Below are positions 7,950 through 15,708 of a stretch of 64,000 nucleotides of DNA, one piece after another. The position numbers were made by a program, and so were the translations under genes. The notes under the pieces were generated by a model, which saw only the letters and a list, made by a program, of their open reading frames with translations, was not told where the DNA came from and searched no databases. This DNA is from JALYUM01 sp036688685 (GTDB taxonomy: Bacteria; Pseudomonadota; Gammaproteobacteria; Burkholderiales; Burkholderiaceae_D). The stretch's first letter is position 1. The number at the start of each line of letters is the position of its first letter. The stretch is from contig NZ_JAQQPS010000027.1 in NCBI RefSeq assembly GCF_036688685.1, forward strand, positions 1 through 64,000, in the 5' to 3' direction.

Positions 7950-8987
7950 ATGGCCCAGGCGACCCTGCGCAACGTACGCTACGCGGGCATGGCGACCTGC
8001 GTGCCCAAGCGGATCCTGTCTAACCTCGACGACTGCCCGCCGCAGTTGAAGTCGGCGCGCGAACGCGTGGTGCGCAATATCGGCATCGAGACGCGCCGCA
8101 TCTGCTTTGAGTGGCAGTGCTTTTCCGACCTCGCCTTCGATGCCACCGAGCGCCTGCTCGAAGAGCTCAAGTGGGAGCGCGACGAGATCGACGCGCTGAT
8201 CGTGATCACCCAGTCGCCCGACTACCCGATCCCGGCCACCGCGATCATCATGCAAGATAGGCTCAAGCTCAAGCAGACCACGATCGCCTTCGACATCAAC
8301 CTCGGTTGCTCCGCGTATGCCTTTGGCCTGCACGTGCTCGGGTCGATGATTTCCGCCGGCGGCATCAAGAAGGGTTTGCTGCTGGTGGGCGACAAATCGG
8401 CGACCGTGCTGGAACCCTTGTTTTCCGACGCCGGCACCTGCACCGCGCTCGAATACGATCCGGCCGCGCCGCCGATGCACTTCGATCTGAACTCGGACGG
8501 CAGCGGCTACCGCGCCATCATGTTGCCGGTCGGTGGCGGACGCGAACCGGTCGGTCTGCAGCACATGGTGCCGGTCAAGGACGAAGACGGCATCTGGCGC
8601 AGCAAAGGCGCGCTGATCCTGGACGGGCCGGCCGTGCTGAGCTTCTCGACGCAGCGGGTGCCGCCCGCCGTACGCAATCTGCTCGACTACGCCGAATGCC
8701 CGATCGAGGCGATCGATTACTTCATCTTTCACCAGGCTAACCGGATGATCAACGAGACCATCCGCAAGAAGCTCGGTCTGGCGCCAGAGAAGGTGCCTAC
8801 CACGCTGCACGACTTTGGCAACACCAGCGGCGCCTCGCTGCCCGTAACGATGACCGTGCGCATCCGCGACGCGCTCATGGCCGGGAAGAAGAAACTCCTG
8901 CTGTCGGGTTTTGGCATCGGCCTGTCGTGGGGCAGCTGCATCGTCGATATCGAAGGCGCGGTGTTTCCGGAGCTGATCGAATCGTGA
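7950..8987 (+). CDS. 3-oxoacyl-ACP synthase III (FabH-like)
   Basis: 345 residues of the thiolase fold. The KAS III catalytic triad is complete: Cys120 in NLGCSAYAFG, His261 in FHQANRM and Asn291 in FGNTSGAS. KAS III enzymes condense an acyl-CoA with malonyl-ACP. Here the partner is likely the ACP encoded immediately upstream, giving a 3-oxobutyryl or similar chain. It is followed seven bases later by two reductase genes that could reduce the ketone. The gene is separate from housekeeping fatty-acid synthesis and sits in a cluster of sugar-modifying genes. Confidence 0.92.
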   Translation: MAQATLRNVRYAGMATCVPKRILSNLDDCPPQLKSARERVVRNIGIETRRICFEWQCFSDLAFDATERLLEELKWERDEIDALIVITQSPDYPIPATAIIMQDRLKLKQTTIAFDINLGCSAYAFGLHVLGSMISAGGIKKGLLLVGDKSATVLEPLFSDAGTCTALEYDPAAPPMHFDLNSDGSGYRAIMLPVGGGREPVGLQHMVPVKDEDGIWRSKGALILDGPAVLSFSTQRVPPAVRNLLDYAECPIEAIDYFIFHQANRMINETIRKKLGLAPEKVPTTLHDFGNTSGASLPVTMTVRIRDALMAGKKKLLLSGFGIGLSWGSCIVDIEGAVFPELIES

Positions 8988-8994
8988 ACGCATC

Positions 8995-9741
8995 ATGAGC
9001 AATTCGCCGTTCAGCCTGGAGGGACGGACGATCCTGGTCACCGGCGCCTCGTCCGGCATCGGCGCGGCCACGGCCCGCCTGTGTGCGAACATGGGCGCGC
9101 GCATCCTCGCCTGCGGGCGCGACAGCGAACGCCTGGCGCGGGTGGTCGACGACCTGGCCGGTGCGGGGCATGTGAGCGTCATCGGCGACCTGACCGACCC
9201 GGCCGCGCGTCAGGCGCTGGTCGACGCCGCACCAAGCCTTGACGGCTGCGTGTTCAGCGCCGGCGCCGCGCAGTTGGCGCCGATCCGCATGGTCAGCCAG
9301 CGCCACCTGGACCAGCTGTTCGCCGTGAACTACGACGCTCCCGTGCTGCTCACGCAAGCCTTGCTCGCCAAGCGCAAGATCGCCCCCAACGCCTCGCTGG
9401 TGTATGTGACGGCGGTGGCCGAACACGTCGCGCCGCACGCCACCGGCATCTATTCGGGCGCCAAGGCGGCGCTGACGGCGACCGTGCGTACCATCGCGGT
9501 GGAACACGCGAAGCAGGGCGTGCGCGCCAACTGCGTCTCGCCCGGCTACGTCGCCACGCCGATGCTCGAGGGCCTGCAAAACGTGATGAACACCGGCGAC
9601 AAGGCGGCACTCGCGCCGCTGGGCATGATCGAGCCTGACGACGTGGCCGGAGCCATCGCCTGGCTGCTGGTCCCGGCCAGCCGCTGGGTCTCGCGCACCT
9701 CCCTGGTCATCGATGCAGGCCTGACCCTGCACGTGCGATGA
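8995..9741 (+). CDS. Short-chain dehydrogenase/reductase, first of a pair
   Basis: 248 residues, classical SDR fold. The cofactor motif is VTGASSGIG (residues 15-23), and FSAGAA stands at the N-A-A-G position. The catalytic Tyr153 and Lys157 are present in YSGAK. Thirteen residues before the Tyr, where FabG-like enzymes have the catalytic Ser, there is Ala140 preceded by Thr139 (VYVTAVAEH). Either Thr takes over or the enzyme is impaired. It is probably an NADPH-dependent 3-oxoacyl-ACP reductase or a sugar dehydrogenase. Its stop overlaps the start of the next SDR gene by four bases. Confidence 0.85.
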   Translation: MSNSPFSLEGRTILVTGASSGIGAATARLCANMGARILACGRDSERLARVVDDLAGAGHVSVIGDLTDPAARQALVDAAPSLDGCVFSAGAAQLAPIRMVSQRHLDQLFAVNYDAPVLLTQALLAKRKIAPNASLVYVTAVAEHVAPHATGIYSGAKAALTATVRTIAVEHAKQGVRANCVSPGYVATPMLEGLQNVMNTGDKAALAPLGMIEPDDVAGAIAWLLVPASRWVSRTSLVIDAGLTLHVR

Positions 9742-10514
9742 ACGGCCAAGACATGTTCCAGCATCCGTTCCACCTGCGCGGCAAGAGCGTCCTGGTCACC
9801 GGCGCGTCCAGCGGCATCGGCCGCGCGGTCGCTCTCGAGTGTGCCCGCGCAGGCGCGCGCGTGGTCATCACCGGCCGCGACCAGGCGCGTCTGGCGCAGA
9901 CGCTGGCGCTGTTGGGCACAGCACCAGGGGCCGAACCGGGCCAGGCGTCAGGTCACGTCTGCTGCGCGGCCGACCTGACCGACCCGGCGCAGATGGCCGA
10001 CCTGGTGGCAGCGTGTGGCGCGCTCGATGGCGTGGTGCACGCCGCCGGCGTGCATGGCGTGGCGCCGCTGCGCATGCTGCGCCAGAGCTTCATGCAAATG
10101 GTGCTGGACGCGAACTTCCTGGCGCCGCTGATGCTCACCCAGCTGCTGCTGGCCAAAAAGTCGCTGCGCAACGGCGCCTCGCTGGTGTTCATGTCGTCGA
10201 TTGCCGCGCATACCGGCACCGTGGGCGTGGGCCCGTATTCGGCGTCCAAGGCCGCGCTCGAAGGCATGATCGGCCCGCTGGCGCTGGAAATCGCGCCGCG
10301 CGCCATGCGCGCCAATGCGATCGCGCCGGGTCTGGTCGACACGCCGCTGGTCAACGAAGACCGCGCCTGGCTCGACGAAAAAGCCAAAATGTATCCACTC
10401 GGACTGGGCACGCCCGAAGACGTTGCGTACACCGCCATCTACCTGCTGGCCGACATCAGCCGCAAGGTGACCGGCACGCGTCTGCACCTGGACGGAGGCA
10501 TTCCATGGACATGA
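9738..10514 (+). CDS. Short-chain dehydrogenase/reductase, second of a pair
   Basis: 258 residues, classical SDR with VTGASSGIGRAVA (about 18-30) for the cofactor and a complete Ser-Tyr-Lys set in VFMSSIAAH and YSASKAALEG. It resembles FabG-type 3-oxoacyl-ACP reductases. Together with the KAS III two genes upstream it could make a 3-hydroxyacyl-ACP, the donor of the 3-hydroxybutanoyl group found on viosamine-type flagellin sugars of other bacteria. It overlaps both the preceding gene and the acyltransferase gene that follows, so translation is coupled. Confidence 0.88.
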   Translation: MNGQDMFQHPFHLRGKSVLVTGASSGIGRAVALECARAGARVVITGRDQARLAQTLALLGTAPGAEPGQASGHVCCAADLTDPAQMADLVAACGALDGVVHAAGVHGVAPLRMLRQSFMQMVLDANFLAPLMLTQLLLAKKSLRNGASLVFMSSIAAHTGTVGVGPYSASKAALEGMIGPLALEIAPRAMRANAIAPGLVDTPLVNEDRAWLDEKAKMYPLGLGTPEDVAYTAIYLLADISRKVTGTRLHLDGGIPWT

Positions 10515-11152
10515 AGCCCGGCTTGAAGGAAGCCTTGATCATCAGCGCCGGCGGCTTTGGCCGCAGCGTCTACAACATGATGCTCAGCGACGTCGCCAAC
10601 GGCGTCGACTGGCAGGTCGTCGGGTTTCTCGACAACCGCGTCGAGCTGGCGGCCGGCACGCCGCTGCCGGTGCTGGGCAACCCGCTGACCTGGCGCGCCA
10701 AGGGGCATGAAGAGTTTTTGTGCGCGCTGGGCGAGCCGGCCCAGCGCCGCCGCTTCGCCGCGCCGCTGCTGGCGCAGGGCGCCACCTTTATGACCCTGCG
10801 TACCGGCCTGCACAAGGCGATCGGGGTCCAGATGGGCGTCGGCTGCCTGTTCGAGCCCGAAGTGCGCATGGGCGTGGACACCCGCCTGGGCGACTTCGTG
10901 CTGGTCCAGTCGACCAGCGTGATCGGCTACGAGGTGAACATCGGTGACTACACCACGATCGGCACGTTTGTGTTCGTCGGTGGTGGCGCGCAGATCGGCA
11001 GCGACGTGATGATCCACCCGCATGCGACCATCCTGCCGCGCGTGAAGGTGGGCGATGGCGCCATCATTGGCGCCGGCGCAGTGGTTATGGCCGATGTGCC
11101 GCCGGGGGTGACCATGATCGGCAATCCGGCCAAGATCTTCAGGTTCAAATAA
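10505..11152 (+). CDS. NeuD/PglD-like sugar O- or N-acyltransferase
   Basis: 215 residues from ATG 10505, inside the end of the preceding SDR gene. The N-terminal Rossmann-like half begins ALIISAGGFGRSVYNML-like and includes VVGFLDN, as in the NeuD/PglD family. The C-terminal half is a left-handed beta-helix built from hexapeptide repeats (IGDYTTIG, VFVGGGAQIGSDVMIHPHA, VGDGAIIGAGAVV), ending VPPGVTMIGNPAKIF. His in MIHPHA may be the catalytic base. PglD acetylates the 4-amino group of a dideoxysugar. Here the acyl donor may be the ACP of the same cluster. Its stop overlaps the Rieske start (TAATG). Confidence 0.88.
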   Translation: MDMKPGLKEALIISAGGFGRSVYNMMLSDVANGVDWQVVGFLDNRVELAAGTPLPVLGNPLTWRAKGHEEFLCALGEPAQRRRFAAPLLAQGATFMTLRTGLHKAIGVQMGVGCLFEPEVRMGVDTRLGDFVLVQSTSVIGYEVNIGDYTTIGTFVFVGGGAQIGSDVMIHPHATILPRVKVGDGAIIGAGAVVMADVPPGVTMIGNPAKIFRFK

Positions 11153-12300
11153 TGCGCTCACGCATGCCGCCACAGGCGTACATCGATGAAGCGTGGTTCG
11201 AACGCGAACGCGCGTTGCTGTTCAAGCCGTTGTGGCAGTTCATCGGCCTGAAGGTCATGCTGGAGAAGCACAACGCCTTCATCACGCGCACGCTGTTCGG
11301 TATCCCGGTCGTGGTCCAGAATTTTCAGGGTGAATTGCGCGCCTTCGAGAACCTGTGCCCGCACCGCCAAAACCCGATCCAGGTCCAGCCGCATGGCGTG
11401 CGGCCGCTGTTTTGCGGCTACCACGGCTGGAGTTTTGATCGCGAGGGCGCCACCCGCATCCCGCACGAGGATGCGCTGTACCGCTTTGCGGCCGAAGAAC
11501 GCGCCTGCATCCACCTGCGCCGCTTCGCGCTGGAGGTGGTCGGCAACCTGGTGTTCGTGTGCCTGGCCGAGACGCCGCTGCCGATCAAGCAGCAATTTGG
11601 CGCGGCCATGCTGGCCTCGCTGACGGCGTCGTCGCTGGCCTACGACAGCGAAGTGATCATGACCACCTACGAGGGCAAGTTCAACTGGAAGCTGGCCTAC
11701 GAAAACCTGCGCGACGGCCATCATCCGCGCTACCTGCACGCGCGCTCGCTGTACCAGGCTGTCAAGTTCGAGGCCAGCATCAGCGAAGATGGCGTGGCCG
11801 GCCTGCACCGCCTGCAGCAGGACGGTATCCCGGACCGCAACCGCGCCCTCGGGCTGATGCGCAGCTTCAGCGGCGGCGGGCGCGATGCGCCGATGGAGTC
11901 GCCCCCGAACGAACCGTATCACGCCCACGTGAACCGCTACCGCGATCAGGACTGGTACTACAACTGGCTGGCGTTCCCGAACCTGCACATCGCCTCGGCC
12001 AATGGCGGCCATGCCTTCATCGTCGAGCACCATATCCCGGTATCGGCCGGCCGCACCGACCTGGTGGTGTACTACCTGACGGCGAAGAAGAAACAGCCAT
12101 ACGCGGCCTCCGCCGCCGTGCTGCATGCGCACATGATGGGCACCGATGTGGTGATGCGCGAAGATGTCGACGTGATGGAGCAGATCCAGCGCACGCTGCA
12201 CGGCGGCGCGCGCTCGCCGCACCTGGGCGACTACGAATACATCAACGCCAGCCTGGAACTGTGGTACCTGGACCTGATGGAGGGGAAATTTGCCTTGTAA
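11152..12300 (+). CDS. Rieske-type oxygenase, alpha-subunit-like
   Basis: 382 residues. The N-terminal Rieske domain has Cys69-X-His71 (CPHR) and Cys88-X2-His91 (CGYHGW), the full ligand set for a [2Fe-2S] cluster. The C-terminal domain has the mononuclear iron site: NWKLAYENLRDG, then His191 and His196 in HPRYLH. Ring-hydroxylating and N-oxygenating enzymes share this plan. No ferredoxin or reductase gene is nearby, so electrons must come from elsewhere. Its place among acyl and sugar genes suggests oxidation of the acyl chain or the sugar rather than catabolism. It is translationally coupled to the acyltransferases on both sides. Confidence 0.9.
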   Translation: MRSRMPPQAYIDEAWFERERALLFKPLWQFIGLKVMLEKHNAFITRTLFGIPVVVQNFQGELRAFENLCPHRQNPIQVQPHGVRPLFCGYHGWSFDREGATRIPHEDALYRFAAEERACIHLRRFALEVVGNLVFVCLAETPLPIKQQFGAAMLASLTASSLAYDSEVIMTTYEGKFNWKLAYENLRDGHHPRYLHARSLYQAVKFEASISEDGVAGLHRLQQDGIPDRNRALGLMRSFSGGGRDAPMESPPNEPYHAHVNRYRDQDWYYNWLAFPNLHIASANGGHAFIVEHHIPVSAGRTDLVVYYLTAKKKQPYAASAAVLHAHMMGTDVVMREDVDVMEQIQRTLHGGARSPHLGDYEYINASLELWYLDLMEGKFAL

Positions 12301-12916
12301 GTATGTGATCGGTTGCGGGGACGAGCTGGCGCGCGCGATGCTCGCCTGGCGCGAAGTAGCGCCCGCGCTCGCGCTGCAGATGCGCGAGATTGATCCGGAC
12401 GCCGGTCAGGCCGCGATTGCCGCCGCCATCGATGGCATCGAGGCCATCGATGGCGCCAGCGCGTTCGTCGCCGTCGACGCGCGTTACCTGAATGGCTTGC
12501 GGCTGGACCTGATGGCCAGTCTGCGCCTGCGCGGCCTCGCCATGCCGGCCCTGGTCGAACCGGGCGCGCTGGTCGCCGCCGGTGCGCGCATCGAAGACAA
12601 CTGCTGGATAGGGCTTGGCGCCATCATCCAGCAGGGCAGCCGGATCGGTTTCAATACCGTCGTTGGCGCCGGCGCCATCGTCGCCAGCGGCGTCACGGTG
12701 GGGCACTCGAGCTGGATTGACGAGGGCGTGGTGATTGGCCGCGGCGCGCGCATCGGCGCCCAGGTCACGCTCGGCCTGGGCGTGATCGTCGGTCATGGGC
12801 GCCAGATCGGCAAGCTGTGCATCATCGACAAGGCGGGCCGGATCGAGCTTGACGTTGCCGCCAAGACCTTCATTCATGCGACCCACGCCCATCCCATCGT
12901 CATCATCGGCGCATAA
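12290..12916 (+). CDS. Left-handed beta-helix acyltransferase, second of the cluster
   Basis: 208 residues from TTG 12290, with AGGGG just upstream. It overlaps the Rieske gene by 11 bases. The N-terminal part (KYVIGCGDELARAML) resembles the NeuD/PglD N-domain, and the C-terminal half has hexapeptide repeats (IGLGAIIQQGSRIG, VVGAGAIVASG, IGRGARIGAQVTLG). HSSW in the middle may supply the catalytic His. With the related gene two positions upstream, the cluster has two acyltransferases and may place two acyl groups. It is the last intact gene of the plus-strand run. Confidence 0.8.
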   Translation: MPCKYVIGCGDELARAMLAWREVAPALALQMREIDPDAGQAAIAAAIDGIEAIDGASAFVAVDARYLNGLRLDLMASLRLRGLAMPALVEPGALVAAGARIEDNCWIGLGAIIQQGSRIGFNTVVGAGAIVASGVTVGHSSWIDEGVVIGRGARIGAQVTLGLGVIVGHGRQIGKLCIIDKAGRIELDVAAKTFIHATHAHPIVIIGA

Positions 12917-13380
12917 TGGGCCGATGCGTTGACACCTCACGCAACCGAATTCAACCGGAGGGAACTCCGAGGAAATGAAAGACTATTCATTGAAAAGCGG
13001 CGAACGATATACGTCGCTCGATCTTAATCTCATAGGTGGCGATCATTTATGGCGATACCAGTACGTCGCAACCCGCATGGCAGGCCAGGAGCGCAGCTGT
13101 TCGGCGCAGACATCTTCTGCGGAGCAGGCCACGGTGCCATGCTGATGGCGCAACAGTTGAACGCGACTATTCTTGCCATCGACGGCTCGGCAGAGGCAAT
13201 CGACACGGCGAATCAAAAGCTGAGTGCGCCCAACGTCATCTTTGTGGCCAAGCTTTTTCCGTTCGAATTGCCCGAGGCGACGTTTGATTTCATCGCGAGT
13301 CTCGAGTCGATGGAACATGTCAAAGATTTTGAAACGTTCTTCTGGACCTTGTCGAAGGCACTGAAAAAGGGCGGACGGTT

Positions 13381-13388
13381 GTTTATTT
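13381..13388 (+). repeat. Target-site duplication of the IS66 element, left copy
   Basis: GTTTATTT immediately before the IS end. The identical octamer follows the right end at 14889-14896. Eight bases is the standard duplication length for the IS66 family. Confidence 0.95.
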
Positions 13389-14888
13389 GTAACTATTCAG
13401 CCGCTACGCAGCTGGCCTGATCGGATCGCCAGCAAATGCGCGGCGCAGCACTTCCAGCATGCTGTGCCCTTGTTTGCGTAGGGTGTCGAGGCAGGAGCGG
13501 ATGGTGCAGAAGTTGTCGGCGCCGGCGATGGTGCGGAAGCATCCCGATATTTTCTGTTTGACCTTGGGCATGCGCACGGCCCGTTCGGCGATGTTGTTCG
13601 TGAACGGGACGGTAGGGTCTGCAATGAAGCGCAAGATGGCGTCGGCGTGCAGTCGGAAGCGGCGCAGCAAGTTATGGGCGTCAGACTGCTTGCAGCGTCC
13701 CGGCTTTGCGCCGGGCTTGCTCTGGGGAGGGTTCAGTTCTTCGCCTTGGCGCACGATGCCGTGATAGACGGTGGCGAAGGCGGCGATGGCATCGGCATCG
13801 AATGGCTTGCCTTGCTGGCGCGCAGCCGCGCTCAGTCGTTGGGCATTGAGCAGCAGTTTCGTCATGTCGGTTGGCCAATCCTGGCCCGTCACCTCCTGCG
13901 CATAGACCAGTTCGCGAAGAAGATGGGCGTTGCACAAGGCATGCAGTCCATCGTTCAGTTTCCAGTACGGGGCCCAGCAATCATGCACCAGAACGCCGAG
14001 TCGGTTGGGAAGAATGCCATGTGCGGCGATCGCCTCGAGGCCTCGCTTGGCATGCATGCCATACCAAGTCAGTTCCGCCGTGGCTGCCACGTGCATCCAG
14101 TGAAGCTTGCCGTCCACGCGCAGGCCCGATTCGTCGGCACACAGCACCGGTGCGTGATGCAATTGCCGCGCGATCAGGTCGGCGGTGCCTTGCAGGGCCA
14201 GGCTCGCTTCGCCGACCCAGGCCAGCAGCGTTGCCGGCGACACCGACAAGCCCGTCATCTCGCGAATTAATTCGGCGGCGCGGGCATACGGCAGCATCTG
14301 GCCCTGGGTCAGGTGCACGCCAAGTGCGCGCACATTCGGGCCGTATTGCGCAAGCTCACTCACAGCAGCCGGGAAGACACTGTCGTGCCGTTGGCCACAG
14401 GTGCACAGCACGGTGTAGACGCGGAGTTCGACCGCTTCAAAATACATCGTCGGAACATCAAATTCCTGGCGGCGCTCGAGTACGTGCGCCTCTTCAAACG
14501 CCAACGCACTGTGGCAGCGGTTGCAATGCGATGGGGTTGGGTGATCCTGCGTGCTGGTAGGCTCGGCGACCCGCTTGAGGGTGCTGCCTTTATGGCCCGG
14601 TTGGCCGCCAACTGCCTTGTCAGGTTTGCCGCGCAACGAAGTAGTCTTTTGCTTTTTGCCCAGTCCATCCGACGACGGCGGCTTGCTCGAGTTCTCGCTG
14701 TTCATGCCCAACTTCGCCTCGACCGCGTCCAGGCGCGCGAACAAGGCGTCAATGAGACGACCCTTGTCGTCATGGGACAGGCCGGTGAGATTGAGACGGG
14801 GCGGTTTTGGTGGCATGCCCAAATCATGCGCGATAGCAGCACAGTTTACAACTGTTTATTGCGGCCTTCACTCAGGCTGAACAGTTAC
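13389..14888 (-). mobile_element. IS66-family insertion sequence, complete, 1500 bp
   Basis: The terminal inverted repeats begin GTAACTATTCAGCC at 13389 and, read on the other strand, GTAACTGTTCAGCC at 14888 (13 of 14 match). The 5'-GTAA ends and an 8-bp duplication are typical of IS66. Only one gene, the large transposase, is present, so this is the compact single-gene form without TnpA and TnpB. It disrupts the methyltransferase gene. The perfect duplication and intact gene suggest a recent insertion. Confidence 0.95.
13404..14822 (-). CDS. IS66-family transposase (TnpC type)
   Basis: 472 residues, full length. An N-terminal coiled-coil segment (LIDALFARLDAVEAKLG) is followed by the family signature NSENSSKPPSSDG and a Cys4 zinc-finger-like region (CNRCHSA, then CTCGQRH). 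The DDE triad is visible as ADESGLRVDG, VLVHDCWAPYW and NNIAERAVRMPK. It catalyses cut-and-paste movement of the surrounding 1500-bp element. It has no frameshift or stop, so it should be active. Confidence 0.95.
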   Translation of the reverse strand: MGMPPKPPRLNLTGLSHDDKGRLIDALFARLDAVEAKLGMNSENSSKPPSSDGLGKKQKTTSLRGKPDKAVGGQPGHKGSTLKRVAEPTSTQDHPTPSHCNRCHSALAFEEAHVLERRQEFDVPTMYFEAVELRVYTVLCTCGQRHDSVFPAAVSELAQYGPNVRALGVHLTQGQMLPYARAAELIREMTGLSVSPATLLAWVGEASLALQGTADLIARQLHHAPVLCADESGLRVDGKLHWMHVAATAELTWYGMHAKRGLEAIAAHGILPNRLGVLVHDCWAPYWKLNDGLHALCNAHLLRELVYAQEVTGQDWPTDMTKLLLNAQRLSAAARQQGKPFDADAIAAFATVYHGIVRQGEELNPPQSKPGAKPGRCKQSDAHNLLRRFRLHADAILRFIADPTVPFTNNIAERAVRMPKVKQKISGCFRTIAGADNFCTIRSCLDTLRKQGHSMLEVLRRAFAGDPIRPAA

Positions 14889-14896
14889 GTTTATTT
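14889..14896 (+). repeat. Target-site duplication of the IS66 element, right copy
   Basis: GTTTATTT, identical to 13381-13388. Confidence 0.95.
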
Positions 14897-15699
14897 CAGC
14901 ACCGAACGAAAACGTCATGCCGTACCAGGGTTATATCTGGCACTACAAGCATTTCCGCCCTGATGAGGTGAGAGCACTCGCCGAACAATATGGCCTCAGT
15001 GAGATTGGCGCGTATTCGACCTCGTGTCAGGTGTATGAAGACGGGGCGGCACGACTGTATTATCCGTATCAGCTGGACAATAACCGCGCGCTCAGCCTTG
15101 ACGCTGGTGATACGCTATTTTTCGAATTCGAGAAGAAATGACAATGAAAACCTTCACATCCGGATGGGCGTTCCAGAAACCAGATCAGAACTACTTCAAG
15201 AAATTTATCCGCCTTAATAATATAGCGATCGATGGCATCGTTTATCCGAAAAAGATTCTGGCGGATATTGAGGGCATTCCTGTGCTTGGTTTCGACGACG
15301 CGCACGATATCATTCAGCCAGACGACCTGGTGCTCGATGTTTCGACCAATCCTGACCTGCGCAAAGAGCTCGAGCCATTCTTCGCGGCCAAAGATATCGA
15401 CTGCGTCAGCGTCCCGGACTACCTCGATCGTCTGCTCAGCGCCGATCAGCATGACGCGCTGTTGTTGCCGGTCGCAGGTATCAAGGCGAGCGACATTCGC
15501 AAGCTCAAGTCTGCACCGATTCCCGATCGATTTGACGCGCATTTCCTCGATGCAGAATCGTATGAAGTCGCAAGCAAACTCGATGGAATCTTCCGTCATT
15601 CGCAGTGGCAGCGGCTGGTTGAGTTCGATCGTGACGATCCGACCGGCAATGTGCTTTTCAATGTATTGCTTGATCTACACGCGCGCGGTTTGCTGAAGC

Positions 15700-15708
15700 A
15701 CCTGAGTG
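15700..15708 (+). repeat. 9-bp target duplication of the composite transposon, left copy
   Basis: ACCTGAGTG directly before the left IS end. The identical nonamer follows the far end of the second IS remnant at 19652-19660. Nine bases is the usual duplication for Tn5/IS50-type elements. Confidence 0.9.

Larger units (their letters stand above)
12975..15141 (+). pseudogene. SAM-dependent methyltransferase, frameshifted and split by an IS66 element
   Basis: Start ATG 12975, after GAGGAA. The first 57-codon frame reads MKDYSLKSGERYTSLDLNL and VATRMAGQER, a typical opening of class I sugar or lipid methyltransferases. A shift near 13090 moves the coding frame to LFGADIFCGAGHGAML (SAM motif I), ILAIDGSAEAI and FDFIASLESMEHV. 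At 13388 the IS66 element interrupts. With the element and one GTTTATTT copy removed, the frame continues RLFISAPNENVMPYQGYIW and ends at 15141. Restored length is about 220 residues. It was probably a glycan methyltransferase of the island and is now inactive. Confidence 0.85.

Noticed and set aside
7710..9182. 490-codon minus-strand frame opposite ACP and KAS III
   Set aside because: Shadow of the plus-strand genes, His/Arg/Gln-rich and without domains.
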